Shown here: piece after piece, positions 16,458-24,420 of the stretch
How positions within the stretch are numbered: the first letter of the stretch is position 1
Layout: each line of letters opens with the position of its first letter
Assembly: GCA_964588795.1 (NCBI GenBank)
Contig: CAZPQN010000015.1
Span: 1-52,284 of the forward strand
Source: CAZPQN01 sp964588795
Lineage (GTDB): Bacteria; Fidelibacterota; UBA2242
Length of the DNA stretch: 52,284 nt
Direction: 5' to 3'
The notes under the pieces: generated by a model
Databases searched by the model: none
Told to the model about the DNA's origin: nothing
The model's input: only the letters and a program-made list of their open reading frames with translations
Translations under genes and position numbers: made by a program

Positions 16458-17498
16458 ATGGTTCAAATTAGGATCGATTTAAGAAGTGATACGGTGACCA
16501 AACCTTCACCGGCAATGCGGGAAGCAATGGCAGGCGCGGCAGTTGGCGACGATGTTTACGGCGAAGACCCGACTGTCAATAAGTTGCAAGAACGGATCGC
16601 CACCATTCTGCATAAAGAAGCCGCGCTTTACGTCCCCAGCGGTACGATGTCGAATCAGATTGCGATCAAATGCCACACTCAGCCGGGCATGGAGATTATT
16701 TGCGAGCAGGATTGTCATCTTTTTAATTATGAAGCCAGCGGTCCCGCCTTTAACTCACTGGTCATGCCCCGGCCTTTAAAAGGACAATATGGCGTTTTGG
16801 ATATTGATGAAGTCCGGCAGGCGATTCGACCCGATAATATTCATGCTGGCCCAACTGGTCTGATAGCGGTCGAAAATACGCATAACCGTGCCGGCGGTAC
16901 GATTTATCCCCTGTCGGCAATACAGCAACTGCGCGTCGTGGCCGACGAATTTAAAATCCCGCTCCATTTAGACGGAGCACGCTTATTCAATGCAGTCATT
17001 GCGACAGGCATTCCGGCTCACGAATGGGCTAAGTATTTTGATTCCGTCAGCATTTGTTTTTCCAAGGGTTTGGGTGCTCCGATTGGTTCCATTATCGTGG
17101 GAACCCGGGAATTTATCCGCAAAGCCGTACGGGTACGGAAGATTTTTGGTGGTGGTATGCGCCAGGTTGGTATTTTAGCTGCGGCTTGTCTGTATGCACT
17201 GGACAATAATATCGAACGCTTAGTTGAAGATCACGAAAATGCCCGTTTTCTGGCGGAACGCTTACAGCAAGTGCGCGGGATTTCAATTGATATGCAACAG
17301 GTACACACCAATATCGTTATGGTAAATATCAACCATCCCGACTACGATGCGCTTACCTTATCCAGACGATTGGCTGAAGCAGGTGTGGGGATGAATCCGG
17401 TCAATCAGCAAAAGATGCGCGCCGTAACCCACCTCGACGTTGACCGGACAGCTATCGAAGAAACGATTGCGATCTTTCATAAAATACTAGGTGACTGA
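16458..17498 (+). CDS. ltaE: Low-specificity L-threonine aldolase
   Basis: A 346-residue fold-type I PLP enzyme cleaving L-threonine or L-allo-threonine to glycine and acetaldehyde. The opening IRIDLRSDTVTKPSPAMREAM and VGDDVYGEDPTVN are diagnostic of the family; DGAR (LHLDGARLFN) holds the PLP-interacting Asp and K203 in CFSKGLGAPIG is the Schiff-base lysine. The start at ATG 16458 gives the normal family length; an in-frame TTG 60 bases upstream overlaps the likely -35 box. It heads a tight plus-strand series (trkA, amidotransferase, endonuclease V, PspC). Confidence 0.95.
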   Translation: MVQIRIDLRSDTVTKPSPAMREAMAGAAVGDDVYGEDPTVNKLQERIATILHKEAALYVPSGTMSNQIAIKCHTQPGMEIICEQDCHLFNYEASGPAFNSLVMPRPLKGQYGVLDIDEVRQAIRPDNIHAGPTGLIAVENTHNRAGGTIYPLSAIQQLRVVADEFKIPLHLDGARLFNAVIATGIPAHEWAKYFDSVSICFSKGLGAPIGSIIVGTREFIRKAVRVRKIFGGGMRQVGILAAACLYALDNNIERLVEDHENARFLAERLQQVRGISIDMQQVHTNIVMVNINHPDYDALTLSRRLAEAGVGMNPVNQQKMRAVTHLDVDRTAIEETIAIFHKILGD

Positions 17499-17501
17499 GA
17501 G

Positions 17502-18842
17502 ATGAAGATAATAATTATCGGAGCGGGCGAGGTTGGTTATTTCCTGGCTAAAAGACTGATTGCCGAAGATCACCATGTGACCATTATTGAAAATGATCCG
17601 GATCGTTACCGGCGCGCCTCTGAATCCCTCGACGCCATAACCCTGCACCAGAATGGTTCCAGTCCGAAAGCCCTGCTGAGTGCTGGCGTGCAAAACGCTG
17701 ACGTTCTGTTAGCTGTGTCCGGTAATGATGATACCAATATCCTGGCCTGTATCATCGCCAAAAAAATGGGGGTCAAGCGCTGTGTTGCCCGGGTACATTC
17801 GGATGAATTCCTACATAATTCTGTCATTTTACCAGGCAAGGATCTGGATATAGACCTATTGATTCATCCTGAACGGACTGCTGCTGAAGCCATCGCCCGC
17901 CTGGTAGAGCAATCATCAGCGTCCCGCGTGGTCACTTTTGAGAACGGCGATCTGCAGATTTTTTCCATTTCAGTCAAAAAAGATAGTCCGATAATAAACC
18001 TTTCCCTGCAGGAAGTTGCTCAACGCAATCCGGACATACCGTTTCTCTGTTTGGGGATTCATCGTGAAAATAAAACGATCATCCCGCGTGGTCAGAACGT
18101 GTATAAAAGTGGCGATGTGGCCTATTTTATTGCCAAAGCTAACGATATGACGCGAGTGGCGGAGATCGTCGGTTATCCGGAAAAGGAACAACAGCATGTG
18201 ATGATCCTCGGTGCGGGGCAAATCGGCAGAATGGTGGCGGAAATTATCTCGCGTGAGATGGATGTCAAACTGATTGAGCAGGATCGTGAAACAGCTGAGG
18301 AAGTAGCGGAGAACCTGTTAGATACGCTTATCCTTCACGGAGATGGTACGGATGTGGATTTTCTGCTATCCGAGCGTGTCGAAGATATGGACTGCTTCGT
18401 CGCCGTTTCCGGCAGTGAGAAAACCAATTTACTAAGCAGTTTGTTGGTGAAACACCTGGGAGTCAAACGCGTCATCCTGCACGTCACCACCAACGAATAC
18501 ATCCCCCTGATGGACAAAATCGGCATCAATGCGGTAGTCAGTAAAAACGTTGAGACGGTCAACGCCATCATGCGCTATATTCGGCGGGGCAACATAGTTG
18601 CCGTGTCCCTTTTTGAGGACATTGAAGCCGAAGCGATTGAGTTGATTCCACAAAATGGCAGTGTCGTAACCCGGCATCCAATCAAGGATCTTGACTTGCC
18701 GAAAGATATCATCATTGGTGCGATAATACGGCAGGGCGAAATCGTTATTCCCAAAGGCCTGACCCAGATCAGAACCGACGATAAGGTCGTGGTATTTCTT
18801 AAACCTTCGCTCATCCCCAAAGTTGAAAAATACTTCAACTGA
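17502..18842 (+). CDS. trkA: Trk system K+ uptake regulatory protein TrkA
   Basis: A 446-residue cytoplasmic regulator made of two tandem RCK units, each a Rossmann NAD-binding domain followed by a TrkA-C domain. The nucleotide-binding glycine motifs are IIGAGEVGYF (residues 4-13) and ILGAGQIGRM (about 231-240), and the acidic adenosine-ribose ligands follow in VTIIEND and VKLIEQD. TrkA gates the TrkH/TrkG K+ channel, but no trkH is present in the window, so the membrane partner is encoded elsewhere. The gene begins 3 bases after ltaE. Confidence 0.95.
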   Translation: MKIIIIGAGEVGYFLAKRLIAEDHHVTIIENDPDRYRRASESLDAITLHQNGSSPKALLSAGVQNADVLLAVSGNDDTNILACIIAKKMGVKRCVARVHSDEFLHNSVILPGKDLDIDLLIHPERTAAEAIARLVEQSSASRVVTFENGDLQIFSISVKKDSPIINLSLQEVAQRNPDIPFLCLGIHRENKTIIPRGQNVYKSGDVAYFIAKANDMTRVAEIVGYPEKEQQHVMILGAGQIGRMVAEIISREMDVKLIEQDRETAEEVAENLLDTLILHGDGTDVDFLLSERVEDMDCFVAVSGSEKTNLLSSLLVKHLGVKRVILHVTTNEYIPLMDKIGINAVVSKNVETVNAIMRYIRRGNIVAVSLFEDIEAEAIELIPQNGSVVTRHPIKDLDLPKDIIIGAIIRQGEIVIPKGLTQIRTDDKVVVFLKPSLIPKVEKYFN

Positions 18843-18845
18843 CCC

Positions 18846-19607
18846 ATGCTTCGAATTCCGACGATCCTGATCATCAAGGCTGGCACGACCTATCGGGAGC
18901 TGAAAGCCACAGTCGGTGATTTTGAACATTGGATAGTAAAAGCTTTCCCGAACCTGCCGGTGCGCTGGAAGGTGAAAAATATCCCGGACATAGAGCCTGA
19001 AAAATTGTGCAGCTACCAAGGATTGATCATTACCGGTTCCCATAATACTCTGACGCAGCCGTATCCCTACTTAAATGGGTTCCAGCGCGTCATAGAAAAA
19101 GTCAATCAGCAGCGTATCCCGCTTTTAGGTATCTGCTTCGGTCATCAATTAGTGCATAAGGTGCTCGGCGGGGAAGTGGCTGTCAATGCACTTGGTCCGG
19201 AGATCGGAATTGCCAATATTCAATTGACACTTGATGGGCGGGTAGATCCGCTTTTTCGGGGTATTCCCGGGGCTCGCCTTGAAGTTTATGCCTCACATAC
19301 CGACGTTGTCACCAAAATGGGAGAAGGCTTCGTCAATTTAGCCTGGAATGAATTGACTCAGTATCAGGCTACCCGCCGTGATAATTTCTTGTATACAGTT
19401 CAGTTTCATCCCGAATATAACGCCCATATCATTCGTTATTATTTACAGAAAAATCGGGAATCTGTCTTACGAGCGCATTTAAAAAATCCGTTGCATATCG
19501 CTCCACCGGATGATGCGTTAAAGAAGATCCGGAATTTGACTAATCAAAAACTAATTTTCAGTAATTTCTTTAGATTCGTTATAATGCATGATGCAGATAA
19601 TGTATGA
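18846..19607 (+). CDS. Class I glutamine amidotransferase domain protein
   Basis: A 253-residue stand-alone GATase1 protein. The triad is visible: nucleophile C97 in GICFGHQ, H188 and E190 in QFHPE. GLIITGSHNTL is the oxyanion-strand region of GMP-synthase-like amidotransferases. No synthase domain is attached, so it belongs to the YLR126C/GMP-synthase-like group of unknown acceptor; alternatives are gamma-glutamyl hydrolases acting on small conjugates. It follows trkA by 3 bases and its last 20 bases overlap the endonuclease V start. Confidence 0.85.
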   Translation: MLRIPTILIIKAGTTYRELKATVGDFEHWIVKAFPNLPVRWKVKNIPDIEPEKLCSYQGLIITGSHNTLTQPYPYLNGFQRVIEKVNQQRIPLLGICFGHQLVHKVLGGEVAVNALGPEIGIANIQLTLDGRVDPLFRGIPGARLEVYASHTDVVTKMGEGFVNLAWNELTQYQATRRDNFLYTVQFHPEYNAHIIRYYLQKNRESVLRAHLKNPLHIAPPDDALKKIRNLTNQKLIFSNFFRFVIMHDADNV

Positions 19608-20328
19608 CCATGACTGGCAAGTGGATGTCTCCTGTGCCAAGGAACTCCAGCGACAATTAAGCCATCGGCTCATCATCTGCCCATTTGAAAATGAGCTCCG
19701 CTATGTTGCCGCCGTGGATGTTTCTTACCATCGTCAGGCCAAGATGGGTTTTGCCGTGGTTGGTCTTTTTAAAGTGCAGTGGGATTCGGTCACCGGTAAA
19801 TACCAATTGCTCGGCGAGGAATATCTGCAGTATTGTGGAGCGGTGAATTTTCCTTACATTCCCGGTTATCTGAGCTTCAGGGAAATTCCGCTCCTATTGC
19901 CCATCTTGAAGCAGGTCAAGTCAAGCCCTGATATCATTCTGGTTGACGGTGCAGGCGTGGCTCATCCGCGAGGCTTTGGAATAGCCTCGCATTTAGGAGT
20001 GATTTTAGATAGACCGACGGTAGGTTGCGCCAAGTCGCGGCTATGCGGTGTATACCAGGAACCTGCCGCCGAGGCTGGTAGCTGTACAGATTTGATGTTA
20101 AACGGTGCCAAAATAGGCACAGTCTTGCGCAGTCGGTCTGATGTTCATCCGCTTTTTATTTCACCCGGACATCGCTGTGATTATGCGAGTGCCTGTGGTA
20201 TCATCCTCAGTTTTTGTGAACAGTATCGGATTCCGGAGCCGATTCGACGCGTCGATCGAATTTCGAAAGAGTTACGCCAGGCATACATGACAAAAGAAGA
20301 GAATTACTATGAAAAAGCTTTATCGTAG
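19588..20328 (+). CDS. nfi: Endonuclease V (deoxyinosine 3' endonuclease)
   Basis: A 246-residue repair enzyme that nicks DNA (or RNA) one base 3' to inosine. Catalytic carboxylates are D44 in VAAVDVSY, E99 in FREIPLLL and D120 in ILVDGAGVAHPRGFG. The PYIPGYLSFRE wedge motif (about residues 89-99) that reads the damaged base is intact. Several clustered ATG codons exist (19588, 19591, 19600); the first gives the listed frame and the exact one is uncertain. It overlaps the amidotransferase upstream and PspC downstream by about 20 bases each, suggesting coupled translation. Confidence 0.94.
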   Translation: MMQIMYDHDWQVDVSCAKELQRQLSHRLIICPFENELRYVAAVDVSYHRQAKMGFAVVGLFKVQWDSVTGKYQLLGEEYLQYCGAVNFPYIPGYLSFREIPLLLPILKQVKSSPDIILVDGAGVAHPRGFGIASHLGVILDRPTVGCAKSRLCGVYQEPAAEAGSCTDLMLNGAKIGTVLRSRSDVHPLFISPGHRCDYASACGIILSFCEQYRIPEPIRRVDRISKELRQAYMTKEENYYEKALS

Positions 20329-20740
20329 TCAGAATCAACGCATTTTAGCCGGAGTATGCGGCGGATTAGGCGAGTATTTTGAAGTTGACCCGGTAGTGAT
20401 CCGCTTAATCTGGATAATTTTTATTGTTTTTGGTGGGGTTGGTCTGATCGCCTATCTTTTAGCGTGGATAATTATACCAAAACCGTTAATTCTTGAGCAA
20501 TCGGAAAATTCGAAAATCAATCCTCCAGGTATAAAAGAAAAAGGCAGTAGTACCGGGCAGCTTTTTTGGGGGATCTTGTTGATCGTCATCGGTATTCTGA
20601 TAATTGCAAATAAGTGCTTTTGTACAGGTTTTGCCCTGCACTCGCTGATCAGGATGTTTTTTCGTTATTTTTTACCCGCTTTACTGATTGCTCTCGGAAT
20701 CTTCGTTATACTGCAGGGAACTAAGTCAAATAAGCCCTAA
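20309..20740 (+). CDS. PspC domain membrane protein
   Basis: A 143-residue inner-membrane protein. Residues 1-60 are a PspC domain: basic start, then GVCGGLGEYFEVDPVVIRL and a transmembrane segment ending IIIPKP. A second hydrophobic region with two segments (about 78-98 and 112-135) forms the tail. PspC proteins sense or respond to membrane stress, but no pspA/pspB is nearby, so its role here is open. The start overlaps endonuclease V by 20 bases. Confidence 0.88.
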   Translation: MKKLYRSQNQRILAGVCGGLGEYFEVDPVVIRLIWIIFIVFGGVGLIAYLLAWIIIPKPLILEQSENSKINPPGIKEKGSSTGQLFWGILLIVIGILIIANKCFCTGFALHSLIRMFFRYFLPALLIALGIFVILQGTKSNKP

Positions 20741-21040
20741 ATTGGGCAGGTTACTTTAATAATTATCGTCAGTCAGTGATCTGTTGAGCACGTATCTGGC
20801 TGATGTCGGAAAAAGAAGTAAAGGAATCCATCGGGTTATTCCCGAACTTATCCAACTGAGTGGGGATTATTCCAATTTGACTTAAAAAATTATAGTGCGT
20901 ATTTCCGCTTTTCTGCGTAATTTCTCGCTGATTATGGACTTTCTGTTTAACTCAATCGCAAATTATCGGTTGGTAGCAGGTAGTTAATTTGTATTGAAAA
21001 GACAAAGCCAATGATTGAATAAAAATAACTGGAGGTCAAT
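20741..21040 (+). other. 300-base intergenic region upstream of gdhA
   Basis: No gene is recognisable. TTGACT at 20877-20882 with a 17-base spacer and TATTTC at 20900-20905 is a possible promoter. GCCC-TAAATT-GGGC over the PspC stop and CGGG-TTATT-CCCG near 20833 are short inverted repeats too weak to call terminators. GGAGGT at 21031-21036 is a strong Shine-Dalgarno for gdhA. The remaining sequence is AT-rich and could hold regulatory sites I cannot identify. Confidence 0.4.
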
Positions 21041-22384
21041 ATGAGTTATGTGCAGTCAGTGATTGAAAGTTTGCAGGCTCGTTATCCCTGGGAAAAAGAA
21101 TTTTTACAGGCGGCAACGGAAGTATTGGAGAGTTTAGAGGATTTCGTCGAGCGTGACCCCCGATATAAGAAAGCCAAAATCCTTGAACGGATCACCGAAC
21201 CGGAACGTTCGGTTACTTTTCGGGTCAGCTGGCTGGATGATAAGGGCGAAGTGCAGGTTAATCGCGGTTATCGGATTCAGTTCAACAGTGCCATCGGACC
21301 GTACAAAGGTGGTCTGCGTTTTCATCCGGCAGTGACGGTCAGTATGCTGAAATTCCTGGCGTTTGAACAGATTTTTAAAAATGCCCTGACGACTTTGCCG
21401 ATGGGGGGAGGAAAGGGCGGCTCAGATTTCAATCCCGCCGGGAAATCGGAAAATGAAATTATGCGCTTTTGCCAGGCGTTTATGACCGAACTGTATCGTC
21501 ATATTGGTGGTCAGGTGGATGTTCCTGCCGGAGATGTCGGGGTTGGCGGCCGGGAAATCGGTTACCTGTATGGTCAGTTCCGCCGCATTACCAATGCTTT
21601 TGATGCCGCGACGTTAACTGGCAAGGGTCTGACTTTCGGGGGAAGCATTCTGCGCCCGGAAGCGACCGGTTTTGGACTTATTTATTTCGTCGAGGAGATG
21701 TTAAAAACCAAAGGTGAAAGCTTCCAGGGTAAGAAAGTGGGATTGTCGGGTTTCGGCAATGTCGCATGGGGCGCCGCTCAGAAAGCTTCCCAGATGGGAG
21801 CCAAGGTACTAACCCTCTCCGGTCCCGACGGCTGTATTGTTGATCCCGATGGAGTCGGCAGTCCGGAAAAGTGGAATTTCATGCTTGAAATGCGCGCCAG
21901 CGGGCGGGATACCGTCAAAGATTACGCCGATAAATTTAAAGTAAAATTCCATGCCGGTGCGCGGCCCTGGGATGTCGTGGCTCTGGATATCGCACTGCCC
22001 TGTGCTTTCCAAAATGAGTTGAACGAGACGAATGCCAAGAACCTGTTGAAAAATGGATGTAAAATCGTGGCGGAGGGATCCAACATGGGATGCACCGCCG
22101 AAGCCGCACATCTTTTGAATTCGAATATCATGTACGGACCCGGTAAGGCATGTAACGCGGGTGGCGTGGCTGTTTCGGGTTTGGAAATGTCGCAGAATTC
22201 CGAGCGCTTAGCCTGGTCGGCAGAGGAAGTTGACAGTAAGTTACGTTGGATTATGAAAAACATTCACGCGCAGTGTCTGGAAGCCGCGGAACTGGCGGGG
22301 AATCCGGGCAATTACGCCAAAGGTGCCAATATCGCCGGTTTCCGCAAAGTCGCTGAAGCTATGTTGTCACAAGGAATAATCTGA
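21041..22384 (+). CDS. gdhA: Glutamate dehydrogenase
   Basis: A 447-residue hexameric-type glutamate dehydrogenase (class of E. coli GdhA) interconverting 2-oxoglutarate plus ammonia and glutamate. PMGGGKGGSDF places K125 in the substrate pocket and VPAGDVGVGGREIG holds the catalytic Asp D165. The C-terminal Rossmann domain starts around KVGLSGFGNVAWGAA. Length and the opening LQARYPWEKEFLQA fit the NADP-dependent subgroup, but cofactor use is inferred. A strong GGAGGT site and an intrinsic terminator immediately downstream indicate a monocistronic unit. Confidence 0.97.
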   Translation: MSYVQSVIESLQARYPWEKEFLQAATEVLESLEDFVERDPRYKKAKILERITEPERSVTFRVSWLDDKGEVQVNRGYRIQFNSAIGPYKGGLRFHPAVTVSMLKFLAFEQIFKNALTTLPMGGGKGGSDFNPAGKSENEIMRFCQAFMTELYRHIGGQVDVPAGDVGVGGREIGYLYGQFRRITNAFDAATLTGKGLTFGGSILRPEATGFGLIYFVEEMLKTKGESFQGKKVGLSGFGNVAWGAAQKASQMGAKVLTLSGPDGCIVDPDGVGSPEKWNFMLEMRASGRDTVKDYADKFKVKFHAGARPWDVVALDIALPCAFQNELNETNAKNLLKNGCKIVAEGSNMGCTAEAAHLLNSNIMYGPGKACNAGGVAVSGLEMSQNSERLAWSAEEVDSKLRWIMKNIHAQCLEAAELAGNPGNYAKGANIAGFRKVAEAMLSQGII

Positions 22385-22403
22385 TTCAAAACTCATTTCA
22401 CAT

Positions 22404-22428
22404 AAGGGGCTGGTGACAGCCCCTTTTT
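22404..22428 (+). terminator. Intrinsic terminator after gdhA
   Basis: AAGGGGCTG (22404-22412) and CAGCCCCTT (22417-22425) form a perfect 9-base stem around a GTGA tetraloop, followed directly by further T residues. It begins 19 bases after the gdhA stop and is the clearest terminator in the window. Confidence 0.93.
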
Positions 22429-22479
22429 ATTTCGAAATAATGCAACCTTCGGTTTAAATTGCTCATATAACGAATTACA

Positions 22480-23451
22480 ATGGTAACAGCGCAAGATTTA
22501 CCCGATTTTAATAATGTTCAGAAAGCCGCTGAACGGCTGAAGAAGTATGTCCATCGCACACCGATTTTGACTGCGCAGGGACTGGACAGAATATGCGGGG
22601 CGCAGCTGTACTTTAAATGTGAAAATTTTCAGAAGGTTGGGGCATTCAAAATCCGCGGCGCCACCAACGCGGTGTTTGACCTGCCTGAGGAGATGCTGAC
22701 CGCAGGTGTTGCTACGCATTCATCGGGTAATCATGCCGCCGCATTGGCTTTAGCCGCCCGCTGGCGGAATTGTACAGCCTATGTCGTGATGCCCCGAACG
22801 GCTCCCCAGGTCAAAATAAATGCCGTCCAAAGTTACGGGGCTCAGGTTACTTTTTGTGAACCAACTTTAGAGGCGCGGGAGCAGGAGCTCACCAAGGTCA
22901 TTAGTCGTACGGGGGCCGAGGTGATTCATCCCTACAATGACGCACGGGTAATCGCCGGCCAGGGGACCGTCGCATTGGAATTGCTCACCGAGTTGCCTGA
23001 TCTCGATGCCGTTCTCGTACCAGTAGGTGGGGGTGGTTTACTGAGCGGAACGGCACTGACTGTCCGGGGGCTTAAGAAAAAGTGTCAGGTGATCGGTGTC
23101 GAACCACAGAATGCGGACGATGCGCATCGATCCTTTTATGCCGGACGGATAATTCCCTCGGACAATCCACAGACTATCGCCGATGGTTTACGGACTTCGT
23201 TAGGGACGCTGACTTTTGCTATTATCCGGGATAAGGTCGATGATATTCTGACCGTGACAGAAGAGTCAATTATTGACGCCATGCGTCTGATCTGGGAACG
23301 GCTGAAAATCGTCGCTGAGCCTTCGGCGTGTGTGCCTTTGGCTGTTTTACTGGAGGGCCGCAGTCGGGTAGCGGCCTCCAAAATCGGTATAATTCTCTCA
23401 GGAGGCAATGTAGATTTAGACCGGCTACCGTGGTTGAAAGATAAAGTGTAA
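22480..23451 (+). CDS. Threonine dehydratase / serine-threonine ammonia-lyase family
   Basis: A 323-residue fold-type II PLP enzyme. GAFKIRGA places the Schiff-base Lys at K57; SSGNHAAALALAA binds the substrate carboxylate and GGGGLLSGTAL the cofactor phosphate. The protein lacks the C-terminal ACT-like regulatory domain of biosynthetic IlvA, so it resembles catabolic TdcB or serine racemase. It deaminates threonine/serine to a 2-oxo acid, or racemises serine; these cannot be separated from sequence. It lies between the gdhA terminator and a 96-base gap. Confidence 0.9.
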   Translation: MVTAQDLPDFNNVQKAAERLKKYVHRTPILTAQGLDRICGAQLYFKCENFQKVGAFKIRGATNAVFDLPEEMLTAGVATHSSGNHAAALALAARWRNCTAYVVMPRTAPQVKINAVQSYGAQVTFCEPTLEAREQELTKVISRTGAEVIHPYNDARVIAGQGTVALELLTELPDLDAVLVPVGGGGLLSGTALTVRGLKKKCQVIGVEPQNADDAHRSFYAGRIIPSDNPQTIADGLRTSLGTLTFAIIRDKVDDILTVTEESIIDAMRLIWERLKIVAEPSACVPLAVLLEGRSRVAASKIGIILSGGNVDLDRLPWLKDKV

Positions 23452-23547
23452 GTTCGCCGACTGATTAAGCTGTCCCACTGTAAAATATTAGTATTTTGCG
23501 ACACAACGGAGCTGTAATATATTTAACCATCAAATGGCACATCACCT

Positions 23548-24420
23548 ATGCGAAAATATCTATTAATTCGAATTGTAGCCTGCGGTTTACTGACGCAGCT
23601 GAATCAGGGAGTAGCCCAGTTCAGACTCCTGCGGCAGATTGACCTTACACGGCTTTATCCGGAGCGCCGGTTCACTTTGTTGACCGGCAATAGCTTCGGC
23701 GATTTTTACCTCATTGATCAGAAAAACAACGAGGTCTGTCGCGTTGATTCTCTCGGGCAGATGTTAAATCGCAACGGAGGAATGGGTTGGGAGCAAGAAC
23801 GCTTCGAACGAGCGAGCGATTTATGCGTCATCTCAGGTACGAATGTCATTGTGGCGGATTTTAATAATCATCGTTTAGTACGTTTCGATCGAAACTTGAA
23901 TTTTATTTCTGAACTTAACCTGAAAGCGAAGCTGGAGCGTGGATTGTACCCCATGTCGGTGACGGCTTCCCGTTTGGGAGATATTTATATTTTGTCGGGT
24001 GATCAAGCGGAAATTATCCGGATCGGTTTAACTAATATAGACGGTACGGGTATCGGCGGTCGCGGGTATGGTAAATACGCACTCGAGCGACCTGTTAAAG
24101 TCCGCTATTGGGAAGATGGAACATTGATTGCCCTTGAAGAAACCGGACGAATGGTGGTATATGACCGTTTTGGAACGCCCCGGTATATTCTGTATGCTCC
24201 TGCGAAAGATCAATTTGTTGATTTAGTACTGATGGGAAAAAACTTGCTGATTATCGGTAAATCCAGTCCGCATTGTAGGTTATACGACTCGCAATTGAGG
24301 GAATGGTTCGCACCGCCGGAGCTGGTCACGGCAGGCGGTGAATACATCGCCGGATTTTGTGTCAGCAATCGACTTTATCTCCTGAGTAGTGCCGGAAGAT
24401 TAGATCAGTTTATTTATTGA
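23548..24420 (+). CDS. Secreted NHL/six-bladed beta-propeller-like protein
   Basis: A 290-residue protein with a signal peptide (MRKYLLIRIVACGLL, cleavage near GVAQ). The mature part shows repeating NHL-like units, for example GDFYLIDQKNNEVCRVDSLGQ, then TNVIVADFNNHRLVRFDRN, GDIYILSGDQAEIIRI and TLIALEETGRMVVYDRFG, which suggest a single propeller of five or six blades. No catalytic motif is seen, so a binding or scaffold role is likely. The stop codon overlaps the start of the large outer-membrane protein by one base, pointing to joint translation and perhaps a complex. Confidence 0.75.
   Translation: MRKYLLIRIVACGLLTQLNQGVAQFRLLRQIDLTRLYPERRFTLLTGNSFGDFYLIDQKNNEVCRVDSLGQMLNRNGGMGWEQERFERASDLCVISGTNVIVADFNNHRLVRFDRNLNFISELNLKAKLERGLYPMSVTASRLGDIYILSGDQAEIIRIGLTNIDGTGIGGRGYGKYALERPVKVRYWEDGTLIALEETGRMVVYDRFGTPRYILYAPAKDQFVDLVLMGKNLLIIGKSSPHCRLYDSQLREWFAPPELVTAGGEYIAGFCVSNRLYLLSSAGRLDQFIY

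Noticed and set aside
18432..19043. About 200-codon minus-strand frame opposite trkA and the amidotransferase
   Set aside because: It spans the junction of two well-supported genes and shows no recognisable motif.
20734..20747. GCCC-TAAATT-GGGC as a terminator after PspC
   Set aside because: The stem is only 4 bases, overlaps the stop region and lacks a T-run.
23482..23497. AAAATA-TTAG-TATTTT palindrome upstream of the propeller gene
   Set aside because: It is AT-only and short; such palindromes are expected by chance in AT-rich gaps, and it is too weak for a terminator.
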